The translations under genes were made by a program, and so were the position numbers. Below are positions 1-12,849 of a stretch of 64,000 nucleotides of DNA, in pieces. Where the stretch lies: NCBI GenBank assembly GCA_030765055.1, contig CM060953.1, positions 179,158,709-179,222,708 on the forward strand, read 5' to 3'. The DNA comes from Mantis religiosa (lineage: Eukaryota > Arthropoda > Insecta > Mantodea > Mantidae). The stretch's first letter is position 1, and each line of letters begins with the position of its first letter. Below the pieces are notes generated by a model. That model ran no database searches and was not told the origin of the DNA. It was given only the letters and a program-made list of their open reading frames with translations.

Positions 1-147
1 CCACTTCCATCCCGTCTTGACGTTGTTGTCGATGGGGGTGGGGCTTTTTAGGACACCAGGTATTGCCCTATGAAAAGAGCCTCGGAGTTCTCCATCACAG
101 TAGGTGGTCCGGGTCTTCGGACTTTGGGTAGTTCCTCTGCGCTTAAA
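1..147 (+). repeat. Repeat X fragment (left copy)
   Basis: This non-coding stretch aligns by eye with 35355-35495: both open with ccacttcc, carry a G-rich core (tgggggtgggg) and end near a ggactt/ggacta and gcactta/gcgctta segment. The two copies are well diverged. In both places an LTR-like unit follows a few hundred bases downstream (488 and 35571), so the pieces may belong to one larger element. No coding potential was recognised. The element class is unknown. Confidence 0.5.
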
Positions 148-148
148 T

Positions 149-219
149 GGCCGAGATTCGAACTCGGGACCTCTTGAACGTGAGGCAGACACTCGATCAT
201 CTACGCTACCGAGGCGGGC
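149..219 (-). repeat. SINE A, tRNA-like head only (truncated)
   Basis: Read on the minus strand this is the tRNA-derived head of SINE A: it ends in gcccgcctcggtagcg on the minus strand, has an A-box-like region and the B box GAGTTCGAATC. The SINE body is missing, so the copy is truncated just after the B box. It directly abuts a truncated SINE C. Confidence 0.75.
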
Positions 220-230
220 AGTTGCATATT

Positions 231-300
231 GTCCCCCACAAATCTCACTTTGCGGTCTGGTAAGAGTCGAGTGGTCTAACCACTCAGCCACGGCGCGGCG
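231..300 (-). repeat. SINE C fragment
   Basis: The minus strand carries the beginning of SINE C (cgccgcgccgtggctgagtg...) and its first body bases (aaagtgagattt), but the middle of the tRNA-like head is deleted compared with the fuller copy at 38922-39165. Confidence 0.65.
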
Positions 301-487
301 TAACTATTGATAAAAACATTATGTAACGAGAAATCTAGTTCTCCAGTCATACCACATGAAATACTAGAACACTCTGGAGAGACGAACATCGAAAAGATGA
401 TAATGGCAAAAATGCAAGCACTTGCTCTAGCAAGTGTCTTGATAAAAAAGCCCTTAACTAGGCAACTGCCCTCGGTATCTAACATAC
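301..487 (+). other. Open reading stretch of unknown origin
   Basis: A frame stays open from about 307 through here and gives a plausible protein-like segment (residues such as HEILEHSGE and MAKMQALALAS). It runs into the LTR-like unit that begins at 488. I do not recognise a family. It could be the end of a retroelement polyprotein, a fragment of a host exon, or chance. Confidence 0.2.
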
Positions 488-1219
488 TGTCACCAGGCAT
501 TGTTGAGCCGTGGCCGGCGCGTGCGAAAGAGACAGAGCGGCCAGTGCGTGGGCGCAGCGCTAATCACCTGCCGAGAGCAAAAGAGCAACAGATGGAGAAA
601 AAGGCAAACAGTTCCATGGTGTTCTCGCTGCATCACGAAAGATCGTGTGGCTTCGGCAACTTTCGAGAAACAGCGACTCGTGTATAAATGCGGCTGTGGG
701 AGCTTGGGAGCTGCTAGGAGTGTGAGAGGGTCGAACACTGATATTCGTGCGTGTGTAGTGATTTGAAAGTGAACTATTTTGTTTGTGGATGTGTGACAGA
801 CGACCTTGAAGGTTTCTTTTTCTTTCTTTCTTTTTTTTTTTTTTTTTTTTTTTTTTTTGCAATTTACGTCCTTCAATGTTAAGTCAAATCGGACGATGAA
901 TGGAATGGGTGAAATGATGCTCAAATGAGTCCGAGGTCCATGGAGCTTAGAGCTACCCGACATTCGTCTATCAGGATAAGGGAAAACCCTGGAGAAACCT
1001 TATTCAAGTAACTCGCCCTGACCGAGATTCGAACTCGGGACCTCTTGAACGTGAGGCAGACATGCTACCACCACGCTACCGAGGCGGGCATTGAAGGTTT
1101 CGTTGGTGTATGTTACGTCATTCTGCTACTCAGGGCTGTACAAAAGTGTCTTTTTACGGAAATAGAGCATTTTGAATTTCTGCGAACTTGACTTAATTTT
1201 ACGAACCCACAAAGTCACA
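488..1219 (+). mobile_element. LTR-like unit, interrupted by SINE A
   Basis: The segment starts TGTCAC and ends GTCACA. It shows a TATA-like tgtataaatg near 681, and its last 110 bases match 35810-35920 closely (ggaaataRag, then acgaacccacaaagtcaca). The beginning also matches 35571 onward (cattgtt, ggccgg, aaagagacaga). Without the SINE and one target copy it is about 447 bp, against 350 bp for the second copy. No retroelement polyprotein is recognised beside it, and no 5-bp target duplication matches. A solo or truncated LTR is the best reading, but another class of repeat is possible. Confidence 0.4.
817..1090 (-). mobile_element. SINE A, full copy with target duplication
   Basis: This is a complete tRNA-derived SINE in minus orientation. 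The head, at the right end, has the T-arm CCGAG-TTCGAAT-CTCGG. The body carries the family hallmark (atgatgctcaaatgag, then cggacgatgaatgg) and ends gacgtaaatt followed by an A-rich tail, seen as a T-run on this strand. An exact 11-bp duplication, ttgaaggtttc, lies at 806-816 and 1091-1101. The copy sits inside the LTR-like unit and so is younger than it. Confidence 0.9.
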
Positions 1220-2479
1220 AGATTCGTCGTCTGGCGAACCTAACAAAGTAGGCCAGGCAGCGCTCATATCCCACGTAAGGTCTTCACCTGTGTTAACGCG
1301 AAACACAAATAATGTTTAAAAAAACTGCCACACTGTACACGCAGGGCGAGAGTCCTGGGGGTGTAATGCCATATCGCAGTCCCGCTGCATCCTTTGTGCC
1401 CGTCCACAAGGACACGAGGCAGCATCGGGAATGATGTATGTGGTCACATACCGAGTTGACGGTCGATAAGGCGCGGTTCACTGAACCAGGGGCGCTATTC
1501 AATCAAGAAGCTCTCATTGGGTCCCCAAGGAACTGGAAAGCCTGGGACACACAAAAGCTCTCGTGGGATAAGGCAAATCCAAAGTCAGTATCAGCACCGA
1601 ACGATACCTTAGTGCAACTGGGACATTTATTTTCTTATTTCACTTCAAGTTAACCATGGTGCGTCCCAGTCACAAACGTCTTCACGTGTAAATGGACACA
1701 TCCTCGTGTTTTCTAACGTAAGAAAGTATTGTCATGGCATCTTGTATGTATCGTGAGAGTTTGTTTTTATGATGCAGGCCAGCGATTGTGCTGCCATTCA
1801 CTAGATACACCTAAATTAGTATAAACGTAATTTAATTTAAAGATTTTTATCACTCCTCGTTGTAGCTCTTAAATATGATGCAGAGTGTTTGGAGAGATAG
1901 TATGTCTATCCTCTTTAAATGTCTTGTGGTTATTCCTTGTATTTTATCATATTTTGTGTTTTGTAAGACACAAAAACCACTGGCATCTTATTTATTAAAG
2001 CGCTCTGCATTGTGATGTTACACAAAACCATAACTGCAAGTCGCTGAAAAATCTGACGTATTACGTTCTCCTGAATGTTTGTGTCTAGCATCATTTATTT
2101 TTAAAACTGTTACAAACGATTATTTTTCTAGTTCATGCTGGTAGAGATAAACGTTCGCACAGTTAGTTTCATAGGCGTTGAACCACTGTTGAATCTCTCA
2201 TTGTTTCAAATTGTACCTTAAAGAGATATATATTCTTTGGGAATCAAGATTTTGCCTTTTAACTTTATATTCCTATGCAAAATATGTACATGTCCTTCCG
2301 AATGAAGAACTTCACAAACTAGAAAATTCAAAATACACGCAAATATCTTAAATATTTGTCATTTTAATCATGGTAAAACATATTTTGAGTAAATGAAGAA
2401 TTTCGAAAACTGTTCCTTGTAAAGGGAGCTTTGTGGAAGGAATTCTCTTGAAAATACGTATTCGCTTGGTATGAGTGAA
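1220..2479. other. No gene recognised
   Basis: AT-rich non-coding DNA. A short open frame around 1438-1653 shows no recognisable motif. I see nothing supportable here. Confidence 0.5.
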
Positions 2480-2562
2480 TTTTTTTTTTTTTAATTTACG
2501 TCCTCAAACGTTAATGAATGAAATGGGTGATATTATGCTCAAATGAGTCCGGGGTCCATGGT
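2480..2562 (-). repeat. SINE A 3' fragment
   Basis: A T-run followed by aatttacgtcctcaaacgtt and the atgctcaaatgagtcc hallmark identifies the 3' third of a SINE A on the minus strand. It is truncated before the head. Confidence 0.75.
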
Positions 2563-2860
2563 GCGTATGCGTGGAAGATGCCCAATTTAAATAAGAGCTT
2601 TTTTAAAGTTATTTAAGGGTTTCTTTGAGAATTATCTTCTCTGTCTTACCACATTTTTCTAAAAGCACTTTGTTTAATTTAGTGAACCATTATAAATATA
2701 TTTCGAGTGAAACCTCGATATTAAATTGTTGGGTAGAATGAAACACTTCTTCTATTATTAGTGTATGCTGCAGAAAATATAAAACTTTAGAACGAAGGAC
2801 TTGTTCCAAAATGAAGAACATGATTTCTTGCAGGTAAACAGAAATCAAGCAGTTGAATAT

Positions 2861-3090
2861 ATAAGCCCGCATTAGTAGCGTAAATGGTAGCCTCACGATC
2901 AAGAGGTCCCGAGTTCGAATCTCGGTTAGGGTGAGTTACCTGGATAAGGTTTTTCCTGATAAACGAATGTAGGGTAGCTTTAGGCTCCCTGGACCCCGGA
3001 CTCATTTGAGCAACATTTCACCCATTTCATTCATCGTCGATATGAGATATATGATTTAACGCTGGAGACATTAACTTAAAAAAAAAAAAG
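2861..3090 (+). mobile_element. SINE A, plus strand, with target duplication
   Basis: The copy runs head to tail on the plus strand: gcccgcattagtagcg, B box GAGTTCGAATC, body (ggactcatttgagcaacat, ttcattcatcgtc) and an A12 tail. A near-perfect 10-bp duplication (agttgaaWat) lies at 2851-2860 and 3091-3100. The A-box region has lost bases against other copies. Confidence 0.85.
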
Positions 3091-3100
3091 AGTTGAAAAT

Positions 3101-5187
3101 ACTACTTACTCCTTAGTGTTTTAGATATAAGTGTAAATTGTTATAGAGATTTTGGGTGAAATGCAAGTAGAAGTTGAGAAATATCTGGAAGGTTATCTGG
3201 GTATAGATAAACGTGTATTTGTGGGAACGCAGGAGTCAAGCAATGCAAGGACGTGCAACAATGTCCTAGTAACACCCTATGTATGTTCGACGGCCCAAGG
3301 GGAGGAAATGTTCGGCGGGCTTCAAGATTGCACTTGAAATAAACGCCCAGGAGTGGTCATTAGGGAGTCAAGTGGAGGTCCTTCGAGTGCTCCTTGTCCA
3401 GAAATATGACCTTAAACTCCGAAGCCAAATTTATATTCGAATGCTACGAGTACCCTACAAAGAAAATTGTGTTTTCAAAACTTTTAAATAAAATCGGTTA
3501 AAAAAATTTATAGTGGACGGCTGATCTCATTTAATTCCAATATGCTCATTAGTTTTTCAAATTGTGCAGTGAAGTTTTTCTTCATACAATACTCGTATAA
3601 CTGCGCACGTGTGGGATAAAGCTGTTCTTTCGCTAACGACCACTTAATGTGCAATGGAGCACCACATTATTTGTTCATCTACTATCGTTTATAATGAACG
3701 AGAATGGCTCTGTGATAATGTATTCGCCTTCGAGCGGTCTGAATTTGTTCTATCGACCGTTACTCTACCCTTAGTGTCTCGTGATATTCCCTGAATGGTA
3801 GGCAAAAGCTGGAGTGATTGCTCTTCTATCACAATTTCATTTCCATAATTTTACTTTCATTCCGTTTACATCTCATCTTTTCCGTACTGCACGACAGAGC
3901 GTTGAGGCGTTTTGACCTTCAGTGACCAGCGCTGCGATCGTCTCTTATTTGCTGCTTAGAAGCGTGAAATAGTAGTAAGTTGGCGTACAGTAGGGGACGA
4001 AACACAAATGGAGTATTTGAGAGCTGTGTGTATGATATGTAATGTTAGCCAATAATTATGGGTGTATAATCATAAAAAATAAGCTTAATGATTATAAATG
4101 TATAGAATATGTACCAACGTAATTATTTACTGTAACATTTTGCATATAATGAAAATGAGGCTAAACAGCACTATCTTTTACCATGTTCTTGACGGAATAA
4201 AAAGAAATTAAAAAAACTAACTAAATTAATTGCTTAACTTATGTTATTAAATGACTTTGCAGCTATAGGAAGTGCACTGTAATAGAAGTAACTTTCTAGT
4301 GTGATCAATCTGTTCAACGGGAATAATTTCTTAAAAAGTGATTTATTCAACTGACAAAAGACATATTATGAGCAACATTCTTTCCTTGAAAGATGTCTCA
4401 TTGTCATTGTCACTATTATCGTATACAAATCATCAATCTCGAGCTTCTTGTTTCAGTAATTCATCCCTTTCCTCAATAAAGGAAACCTTTTCTTATTAAA
4501 TAATTTCTGTAATTATAGGTAGTATATGGTAATACAACTAACTTTCAGAAGCGTGATTGGTCTGTACAAATAGGCGGTTGTCGTAATATAAAGACAATTT
4601 AAATACATCACAATGTCAAGCTATACAAAATTATGTGTATGTAATTTTAAATATTATTATTACAATTACTAATGACACACAACCTCATTAGTTTAATAAT
4701 AATGAATCTGAATGAAAATATAAACAAAAATAATGACAGTCATAGTTTTGGTTTACATTACATTATATAAAATAAATCTCCCACTGACAGCTACGAATGT
4801 TATGCAAAAACATGCCACGGAAATGAAAGATAAACTACAGTTCCACTGACTTTGATTAATCAATGTACCTGGTGGATTAAATTGCATAGGTACAATCCCA
4901 GACAATTCATCAGCAGTATCTATTGAGGAACCACAAAGGTATCTTGGCTTCATCTTTTTTCTCCTTGTTACAATATTCAATCACGTCTTATATGATTTCT
5001 CACGCCTGCGATATAACACGTTATGATTACATCTAAACGGAATGTAGATATATACTGGACTCGCCGTGTATGTGCCATAACTTCACGTAAACATCTGTGT
5101 TTGACATATTTTACGGTACGCCTTCTCGCTTTACCCTGTAGAATATACGCTTCTAAGCTTCCTGGCGTATGGGGATGCCGCTTATTC
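3101..5187. other. No gene recognised
   Basis: AT-rich sequence with only short open frames (for example 3152-3337). No transposon or host protein motif was recognised. Confidence 0.5.
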
Positions 5188-5198
5188 AAAGAGGTTGT

Positions 5199-6039
<841 letters not shown>

Positions 6040-6050
6040 AAAGAGGTCGT

Positions 6051-7641
6051 AAGTCAGTAGGTAGCACCAGCAGTCAGACGAGTCTTTAAACTTGAAACTT
6101 AGGATCTTCCGCGCACCTTTGTGGTCTTTAGCCTTCTGTTGTTCCTTTATGTCATCCTTTCCTCCTAAGAGGTTGTAGTAACTATATTTATGTAGGTCGC
6201 AGTGCTGGTTATGCTTCTTCGTAGTACAAGTGATGCATATAATATGTCGAATATTTCATTGAGGACGTATTTGCGTTATGCTCTTATCAGCAGAGAATAT
6301 ACAGAAGAACCTCGCGCGTGTAAGTGTATGAGTCAGAATAAAGAGTGAAGAATTTATAATGGAGTGGTTCGTTCCGCAGTCCCCGAGCAGATTATGACAT
6401 TTTTAGCAGAGATAAACCAGGTATTGGGAAATGCAAGTTGCAAACTCTGTTAATGTGGTTGACCGTGGTGTTCGAAGGACGGTTCATGCCATTAGCTGAC
6501 CAGAATCATTGTATTTCACCGTATATGTACAACATACAGACTTTAATTCACATAAATAGTGTTCAGATGTACAATGGAACCATATCATTTTAAACAGTCT
6601 CGTGGAAGTGATAAAACACGCAGCAAACTAATTATGGTGTGCCAATTCTTGAAGCTTGAAAGTTATATCATCATTAGAGGTAAATCTCAATTATAACGCT
6701 TTATTATTTTCCATAGAGAAGTTGTGAGTCTTCAAACGTATTCAGTTTTACATGGATCGCTATGTATTTTGCCAACATCACTTTAATCTCTTCAAAGCAG
6801 GACTTGTCATTTTTCTAGATAATTACTTTTCAAATTAAACCTTTAGCTGTTACGGCAAATGTAAAATTACAACGCCATGTATGTGAGACTAGAATATAAG
6901 ATATATTTCTTCGACCTCAAAAAATTATTACAAAAGACGCTAATTCAATTAATTGGATTTTGTGAAAGAAAATCACTCATTTTTATAGCTTACACTTACA
7001 GTACCTAAAAATGTATTTTTATCCACTAAACCAATTCTGATCTATCTGAAAAGGCATATCCGCAAATCCAAATGCATATTTTAACAAACAAAAAAATATC
7101 CACACTTAAAATCTTCGAAGGATGCGACATGAAAATTTTAAAGGAAATTCTCCAAAATTTTAAAAAGTGTTATTTTACAAACATGGCTCAATAAAATTTT
7201 CAGCAAAATGCTACAGGTTTGGGACATGAATTTGGGACTATTCGTAGTTAATTTATCTCCGTCTTTATCAGCTACACGTTCGGGCGCAATTTGGTGCGAG
7301 ATTTCTATGTTTGAGATGGGATGCACGTTGACTTTTCGAAGACCCACGTCGAGAAGCCAGATATAATAAATTCCTTGTGTTTTGATTTGTTTCTTGATGA
7401 TTGTGCTTGATTAAATAAGAGTCATGAGAATCTTGGTTTCAGGCGTGGTTCGGAATAAAGTTTCGGAGAAGTCAAATTTTGTAACTATTTATTTGTATTA
7501 TTTAGATTATATTTACTTGAACTTCCTTTGCCAGTCACTTCCAACATATCGATAAATTCTTACTTTGTTATATTTAAACAGTTCCAACTATTACATAAAT
7601 GTTCTTGATCCTGCACCACTATTCATCACACTCTCCATTAT
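6051..7641. other. No gene recognised
   Basis: AT-rich DNA without a recognisable coding or repeat family. The short minus-strand open frame at 7138-7347 shows no known motif. Confidence 0.5.
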
Positions 7642-7966
7642 AATAAGAGTTAAATGATGAAGCCTGGGACTTAAGTACTTACAATAGTAAGTCGCCACAA
7701 ACGGTGTATCTCGGATGCGAGAGCCCCTAGTGGTCTACCGGGGAAATATACGAGTCAACTGGAGAATTTAATGTCACGACGGTGCGTTGGCCATGGTAGC
7801 TCAAAGGTTAAGAGCGACTGGACGGAAACCAGGAGATCCGTGGTTCAAATCCCGGCCATGGCATTGAATTTTTCATGTTGACTCTATCCATCAAACATCT
7901 TAGCCTATATACGGCTAGTGTGGAGAAATGATTAATTTCCATCAATTAACTAAAATAAAATGCAAT
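7642..7966 (+). repeat. SINE B / tRNA-cored repeat, near full length
   Basis: The copy begins in taataagagttaaatgatg and ends in ttaatttccatcaattaac. The tRNA-like core lies internally at about 7799-7863. Its outer bases GCCATGG and CCATGGC form a seven-pair acceptor-like stem, it has the A box TAGCTCAAAGGTTA and the B box GGTTCAAATCC. The T-stem is imperfect, so a working tRNA is unlikely. About 155 bp precede the core, unlike a classical SINE in which the tRNA head is at the very 5' end. Confidence 0.75.
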
Positions 7967-9120
7967 TAGGATTGTAATTAAGTTAACTGGCTAAGAAAAT
8001 TGCAAAAAGATTAAATTAATCGAAAGACCTTTACTGTGTAAATAAAATATCTTAATAACCGTATGGATAATACTAGAAGACAATGTAACGCGAGATAGTC
8101 AAAATCTTACCACAAAAATATATAAACAAAGAACCATTTTCTAGAGATTCTTTGTTCGAATTCTCCAATACTTTTCTCATATTGAGAAGTGCTAACTCAG
8201 TTTTTGATCACTTGAGCGTGGAATCAGAATTGCAAAGACGTAACATAGCAACCAGTTTTAAAATACTTCACTATCGATTACAGCCTACTGTATTGCCATA
8301 TTACCCTTAGATCTACAAGAAAATTAGCCGTAAGGTAATTCCTGGAAATGTTTATCTCACTTAACAATGAAGTGCATAGAAGTATAAGTCTTTTTAAGAA
8401 CAGTGTGTACAAGATTAAGGAAAGGAATTGGATGATCTATTTTCTTTATTATCACGTATGGTAATTCATTATAAGTGGTGTGCAAGAGTTTGTCACCTGC
8501 CATAGCGACGCGTTTCCACGTCTACAGTTAGACCACAGCGATTTTACTTGTCCAGGAAGCCAATTATATTTCTGTTAACGGTTGTGTACCTCCAACAAGT
8601 AGTATCGTGCCTTTGGCATCTCCTACAGAGGTGGGGCAGATACATTTATCACCCAGGCCGTGGCGGACCAATCAACGAGCACAAATCCACCCCATGACCA
8701 CCACTTGAAATAATTCATCGCAACCCCTCGTGCGATCAATAAATGCCACCTGTTCTTGCAGAGCACTTGCAAGACTTCACCAGGTCTGAGACAAAGCACA
8801 AGATACACCTCCCCTATGCCAGCAGTCGTGAACAATGAACCTTAGTGAATAATGGACATCTCCATGCTCCCGCACTTCCTGAAACTCTGTGCTCGATGAA
8901 AGTCAGCAATTAAATATTAAACACAGTGAATTCGGTTGTGAAATTACTGTTGATTCCAGTGAAATACAATGACAAAGCAAATCTATGGACTTCTCCATCA
9001 ACATTAAAATCTTTGGGAAAACAAGGGAGAAAAAAGACAGTAGGCCTTGGATGATTGCTTAAAAGGTGCGAGTTTTGTTTAATATTCAGTATTTAAGAAC
9101 ATTAGAGTATATGATCTGTA
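7967..9120. other. No gene recognised
   Basis: Mostly AT-rich. The segment around 8620-8840 is more GC-rich and has a 70-codon minus-strand open frame without a motif I recognise. Confidence 0.45.
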
Positions 9121-9489
9121 TTGTTCTTGTCTACGAGTGTAATTAGAGTTCGACTCAGGTCGCTTGTATTTCTGGTGCAGTTGCTTATATATCACGTCAA
9201 GATAATGCTCACTCCAAAAGGTTTCCTATCCCACACCCAAAGAATTGTTACACACCTCTCTCAATTCCTGCACTTCCAAGATGAATATTATTCCATTCAA
9301 CACCACTTTGACAAAATACATCGAAAACTCTCTCTTTTTATCATACTGTTAACAGAATTGTGTGACACGTATGCCAATTATGAACCGATTTATACCGATG
9401 GTTCCCGGAGTGACAACAATAATGGCTGTGCTGTGGTTGCTGTTGGCCGTCAGCATTCAATCTTCATACACAGTAACGTTCCAAAATAA
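9121..9489 (+). pseudogene. LINE RNase H fragment
   Basis: The frame contains IYTDGSRSDNNNGCAVV near residues 90-106. This is the first catalytic block of the RNase H domain found in I-, R1- or LOA-type LINEs (YTDGS followed by GCAVV). The Asp of TDGS is the usual metal ligand. The frame stops after about 20 more residues, before the other catalytic positions, so it is a fragment. The N-terminal part of the open frame shows no clear family signal. A bacterial or host RNase H is less likely in this transposon-rich setting. Confidence 0.6.
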
Positions 9490-10000
9490 CCATTTTCCAT
9501 GTGTAAGAAGAAAATACAAACACTGTATCACAAAATAACTTATTCATAAATTAACTGCATCATGTACATATGGTGAAAATAAAGGAACTCACAAAAATTA
9601 CTAAACTAAATAATTTAAATGAGTAAGAATACATTTACATAGAAACAATTGCACTGAATTAGCAGGTCCATTTGCAAGTATCTAAAGAAACCGAAGTTAT
9701 GTTTTCCTTAAAAATAAACCTGAATCATAGAAAACCTTCGGTTTAGTAATATGAGGGGGCAGATGCATAATGAAAGAAGGGGTATGACACGAACCAGCTT
9801 TCATGGATTCCCATTCAGTTTTGGAATCCAAAAAAAAAAAAAAAAAAAAAAAAAAAAAGCCATATATGGTGTACATATCTACAAAAACCAGACATGTTCT
9901 CCAGGAAATTTCTGAATTACGCTTTTACCCGAGAAATAAATTCTGAGTATCTGCAGAAGCAATACGGTTTTAAAGAAATCTTCAAAAATCTGTTTAAGTG
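9490..10000. other. Non-coding, with an A29 run
   Basis: No gene is seen. A run of 29 A occupies 9830-9858; it may be an old retroelement tail, but I cannot identify the element. Confidence 0.4.
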
Positions 10001-10838
10001 AATTGGTAGAAATTAATTATTTCTTCGCACTAGGGGTATATAGGCTAAGGTTTTATATAGTCAACATGAAAAATTCAATACCATCGCCGGGATTTGAACC
10101 ACGGATCTCCAGGTTTCCGTCCAGTCGCTCTTACCCGTTGAGCTACCATGGCCAACGTGCCGACATGACATTAAGCTCTCCAATTGACATATATTTTCCC
10201 GGTAAACCACTACGGGCTCTCATATTCGAGATACATCGCTTCTGGCGACTTAATATTGTAAGTACCTGAGTCCCAGGCTTCATCATTTAACTCTTATTAT
10301 TTTAGTTAATTGATGGAAATTATTTCTTCACACTAGCCGTATATAGGCTAAGGTTTTATATGGATAGAGTCAACATGAAAAATTCAATGCCATGGCCGAG
10401 ATTTGAACCACGGGTCTCCAGGTTTCCGTCCAGTCGCTCTTACCCATTGAGCTACCATGGCCTACGTGCCGACATGACATTAAGCTCTCCAATTGACATA
10501 TATTTTCCCGGTAAACCACTACGGGCTCTCATATTCGAGATACACCGTTTTTGGCGACTTACTATTGAAAGTACCTGAGTCTCAGGCTTCATCATTAAAC
10601 TCTTATTATTTAAGCCAATTGGTGGAAATTAATCATTTATTTACACTAGCCATATACAGGCTAAGTTTTTGCATACAGTCAACCTAAAAAATTCAATGTC
10701 ATGGCCGGGATTTGAACCACGGTTCTCCTGGTTTCCGTCCAGTCGCTGTTATCCATTGGGCTACCATGGACAACGTGCCGACATAACATGGTTCAAACCC
10801 AGCCATGGCATTGAATTTTTCAGGTTGACTATATATCC
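10001..10838 (-). repeat. Tandem array of three SINE B units ending in an inverted piece
   Basis: Three head-to-tail units begin at 10001, 10308 and 10617 (aattgRtRgaaatt), giving periods of 307 and 309 bp. Each carries a minus-strand tRNA-like core, at about 10080-10155, 10390-10463 and 10699-10771, and an identical core sequence gtttccgtccagtcgct. The third unit is cut at about 10788 and switches to the plus strand, where ggttcaaacccagccatggc and the following tail bases appear. No coding function. Confidence 0.85.
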
Positions 10839-12040
10839 AGTTATTATTCTGAAATGAATTTACAATAGCTACTGCGCTACGTTCTTCTGAATGAGTCTAT
10901 TAGGTCTAACTTACAGAGCACCATATGGCAATTTCCTTTCCTGTAACAACCTGCGCTTGTCAGGCCGAGCCATCAACTCAACTCCTTACATTTCCACCTT
11001 CAGTCTGCTGCTCGGTGACCTTAAACCGGTCTCCTTATGATGCACATTAAGCCAGAATGGCAATAGAAAAACACGATGATAACGCGAAAATCGATTTTGC
11101 AGATATGCACGTCATTTGTTCATTAACAAACAATGCTATCGTTTTTTGTCTGAATGTAAGTTAATTAGTTGGAAATTAAATTCAATTAACGTTCTTGTTT
11201 TAAAAACGTAGCCATTACTATAACTAATAACTGATTATTGCCAATAACACAAATGAAACAGAACTGCAAAATGCACAGCTGCCGGGCGCTATTCCGGTTT
11301 TGTTTGTTCAAGCTTAATGTAGGAATGAAGTCAACAAGTAGCAGACACACAGAGAAGCTCCCACTTTTCCTAGAACTGTAAATATACCAATTAGCGACCT
11401 GCATTCAGTCTGCAATACCGAGTTACAATATAATCAATGCTTTGTGAAAATGTTACATTTGAACCTGACTAACAAACCCTCAAAAACTCCTTTGCCGCAA
11501 AGTCGTAAAAGGGCCTCGGCTACGTGCCTCTTGTAACGATATTTTCGTCTGCCCATTATTCTATAAATTTATAGATGATATTAATTCAAAAAATATTTAC
11601 TATAATGTAAACAGTTAACTCAATAGCAAATATCTATTATTTTTATAATTATTTGTAAGAAGGTATCCTATGTATAAAACACTAGCCACCATCTCAATGC
11701 ACAGTGTGCACAGTAGGTCCTGCAAGTTTACCCGTGCACTCCGTAGCCTTCAGAGCAGTGGCGGAATACCGATCTTGCAATTTAAACGCACAATTGACTG
11801 TGCAACAATAATAATCGAATTGTAATGTGAAAGATATAATTGTTATATAAATTGTTTTAATTCTTTCTTACATTATCATTCAACCATGTACCTTTATTTT
11901 AATAAAAAAGTCAACAATGCATTGATAGTTTAAACAGAATGAAAATAATCGACAATCTGCTTACAATACAGCAGTAATAAATAACAGCTCGAAGAAAAGC
12001 AATAAGCACAACATATTACTCAGTTTTATAGATTTTTATT
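10839..12040. other. No gene recognised
   Basis: AT-rich sequence with no recognisable coding motif or repeat family. Confidence 0.5.
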
Positions 12041-12565
12041 GTCTCTTTTGACACACTAGTTTTTCAAAATTAGGAATCAATGTTTGTGCAGCAGCTAGTC
12101 TAAGTTGACATTTTAAGTTCTGATCCGACAATTGAATTCTGCAGCGGTTTTTGTTTAATTTCATTAGCGAAAAAAAAGTTCGCATATATATGTGGATCCG
12201 AACATACTCTGAAAACGAGCGGCATTTCTGTGTAGTCGAGGAAATGTATTTCTATTTTGGAATTTATTTTTCATTTGACGATTGCATTGCAAATCGATAA
12301 GTTCAAGTTGCAATTCAGATGGAACATTATCAACATCTGTAGAGTAAAGCTCAGCAAATATTTGGAAAATTGGCTTTAATTGCACCACGTCTTGAAACCT
12401 TTTCTGAAATTCTTGGTTAACTCCCTTAATATTTGAACAAATTCTTACAAGTCCATGACCTGAACAAACTGCTGAACTGTTGAGAACTTTGGGAAATGTA
12501 CCAAGTTCTTTGAGGTTAACTGCCTTTCCCATAAGGATAGTTTCATCATGAATGCTACGATACTA
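12041..12565 (-). pseudogene. hAT-type transposase C-terminus, frame-broken
   Basis: The minus strand encodes a segment typical of the C-terminal dimerisation region of hAT-derived proteins of the EPM2AIP1/GTF2IRD2/ZBED-like group. It contains ELQLELIDLQCN and then FPRLHRNAARFQSMFGSTYICE. The start, about 12445-12565, reads MKLSLWERQL in one frame and jumps to the VNLKELGTFPKV frame. After STYICE a T-run in the coding strand breaks the frame again, and the expected tail (NLKCQLRLA type) continues in another frame to about 12045. The DNA-binding BED finger and catalytic region are absent. It is a 5'-truncated remnant with at least two frameshifts. Confidence 0.75.
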
Positions 12566-12849
12566 TCACTTTCTATAAAAAAGAAACACTCTTCCCATGA
12601 AGGCATAAATGTAGGAGTAGATATTCTACGTGTCACATTACATTCTCCAACCGACATTATGTTTAGGAAAACAAACCGCAAGAGACGAGACAACACTGCT
12701 GTCTCACATTGAAGTCGCACGGCACTCGTGGCAGTGCACAGTGCTACTTCATTTGCTCTAGCACAAAATCGATCCACTTGGTGACCACTGGTATAAAATA
12801 TGTATAAAATCGTGTAGACAATACTTACATAGAGAAGGCCTTCTCTACA
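12566..12849. other. Spacer between hAT and Jockey remnants
   Basis: No gene is recognised. A minus-strand open frame passes through it but lacks a motif. Confidence 0.4.

Noticed and set aside
7799..7863. tRNA gene
   Set aside because: Same SINE B core as elsewhere; repeated and imperfectly paired.
10001..10838. CRISPR-like array
   Set aside because: Units are about 308 bp and contain tRNA-like cores; no short repeat and spacer pattern, and the setting is eukaryotic.
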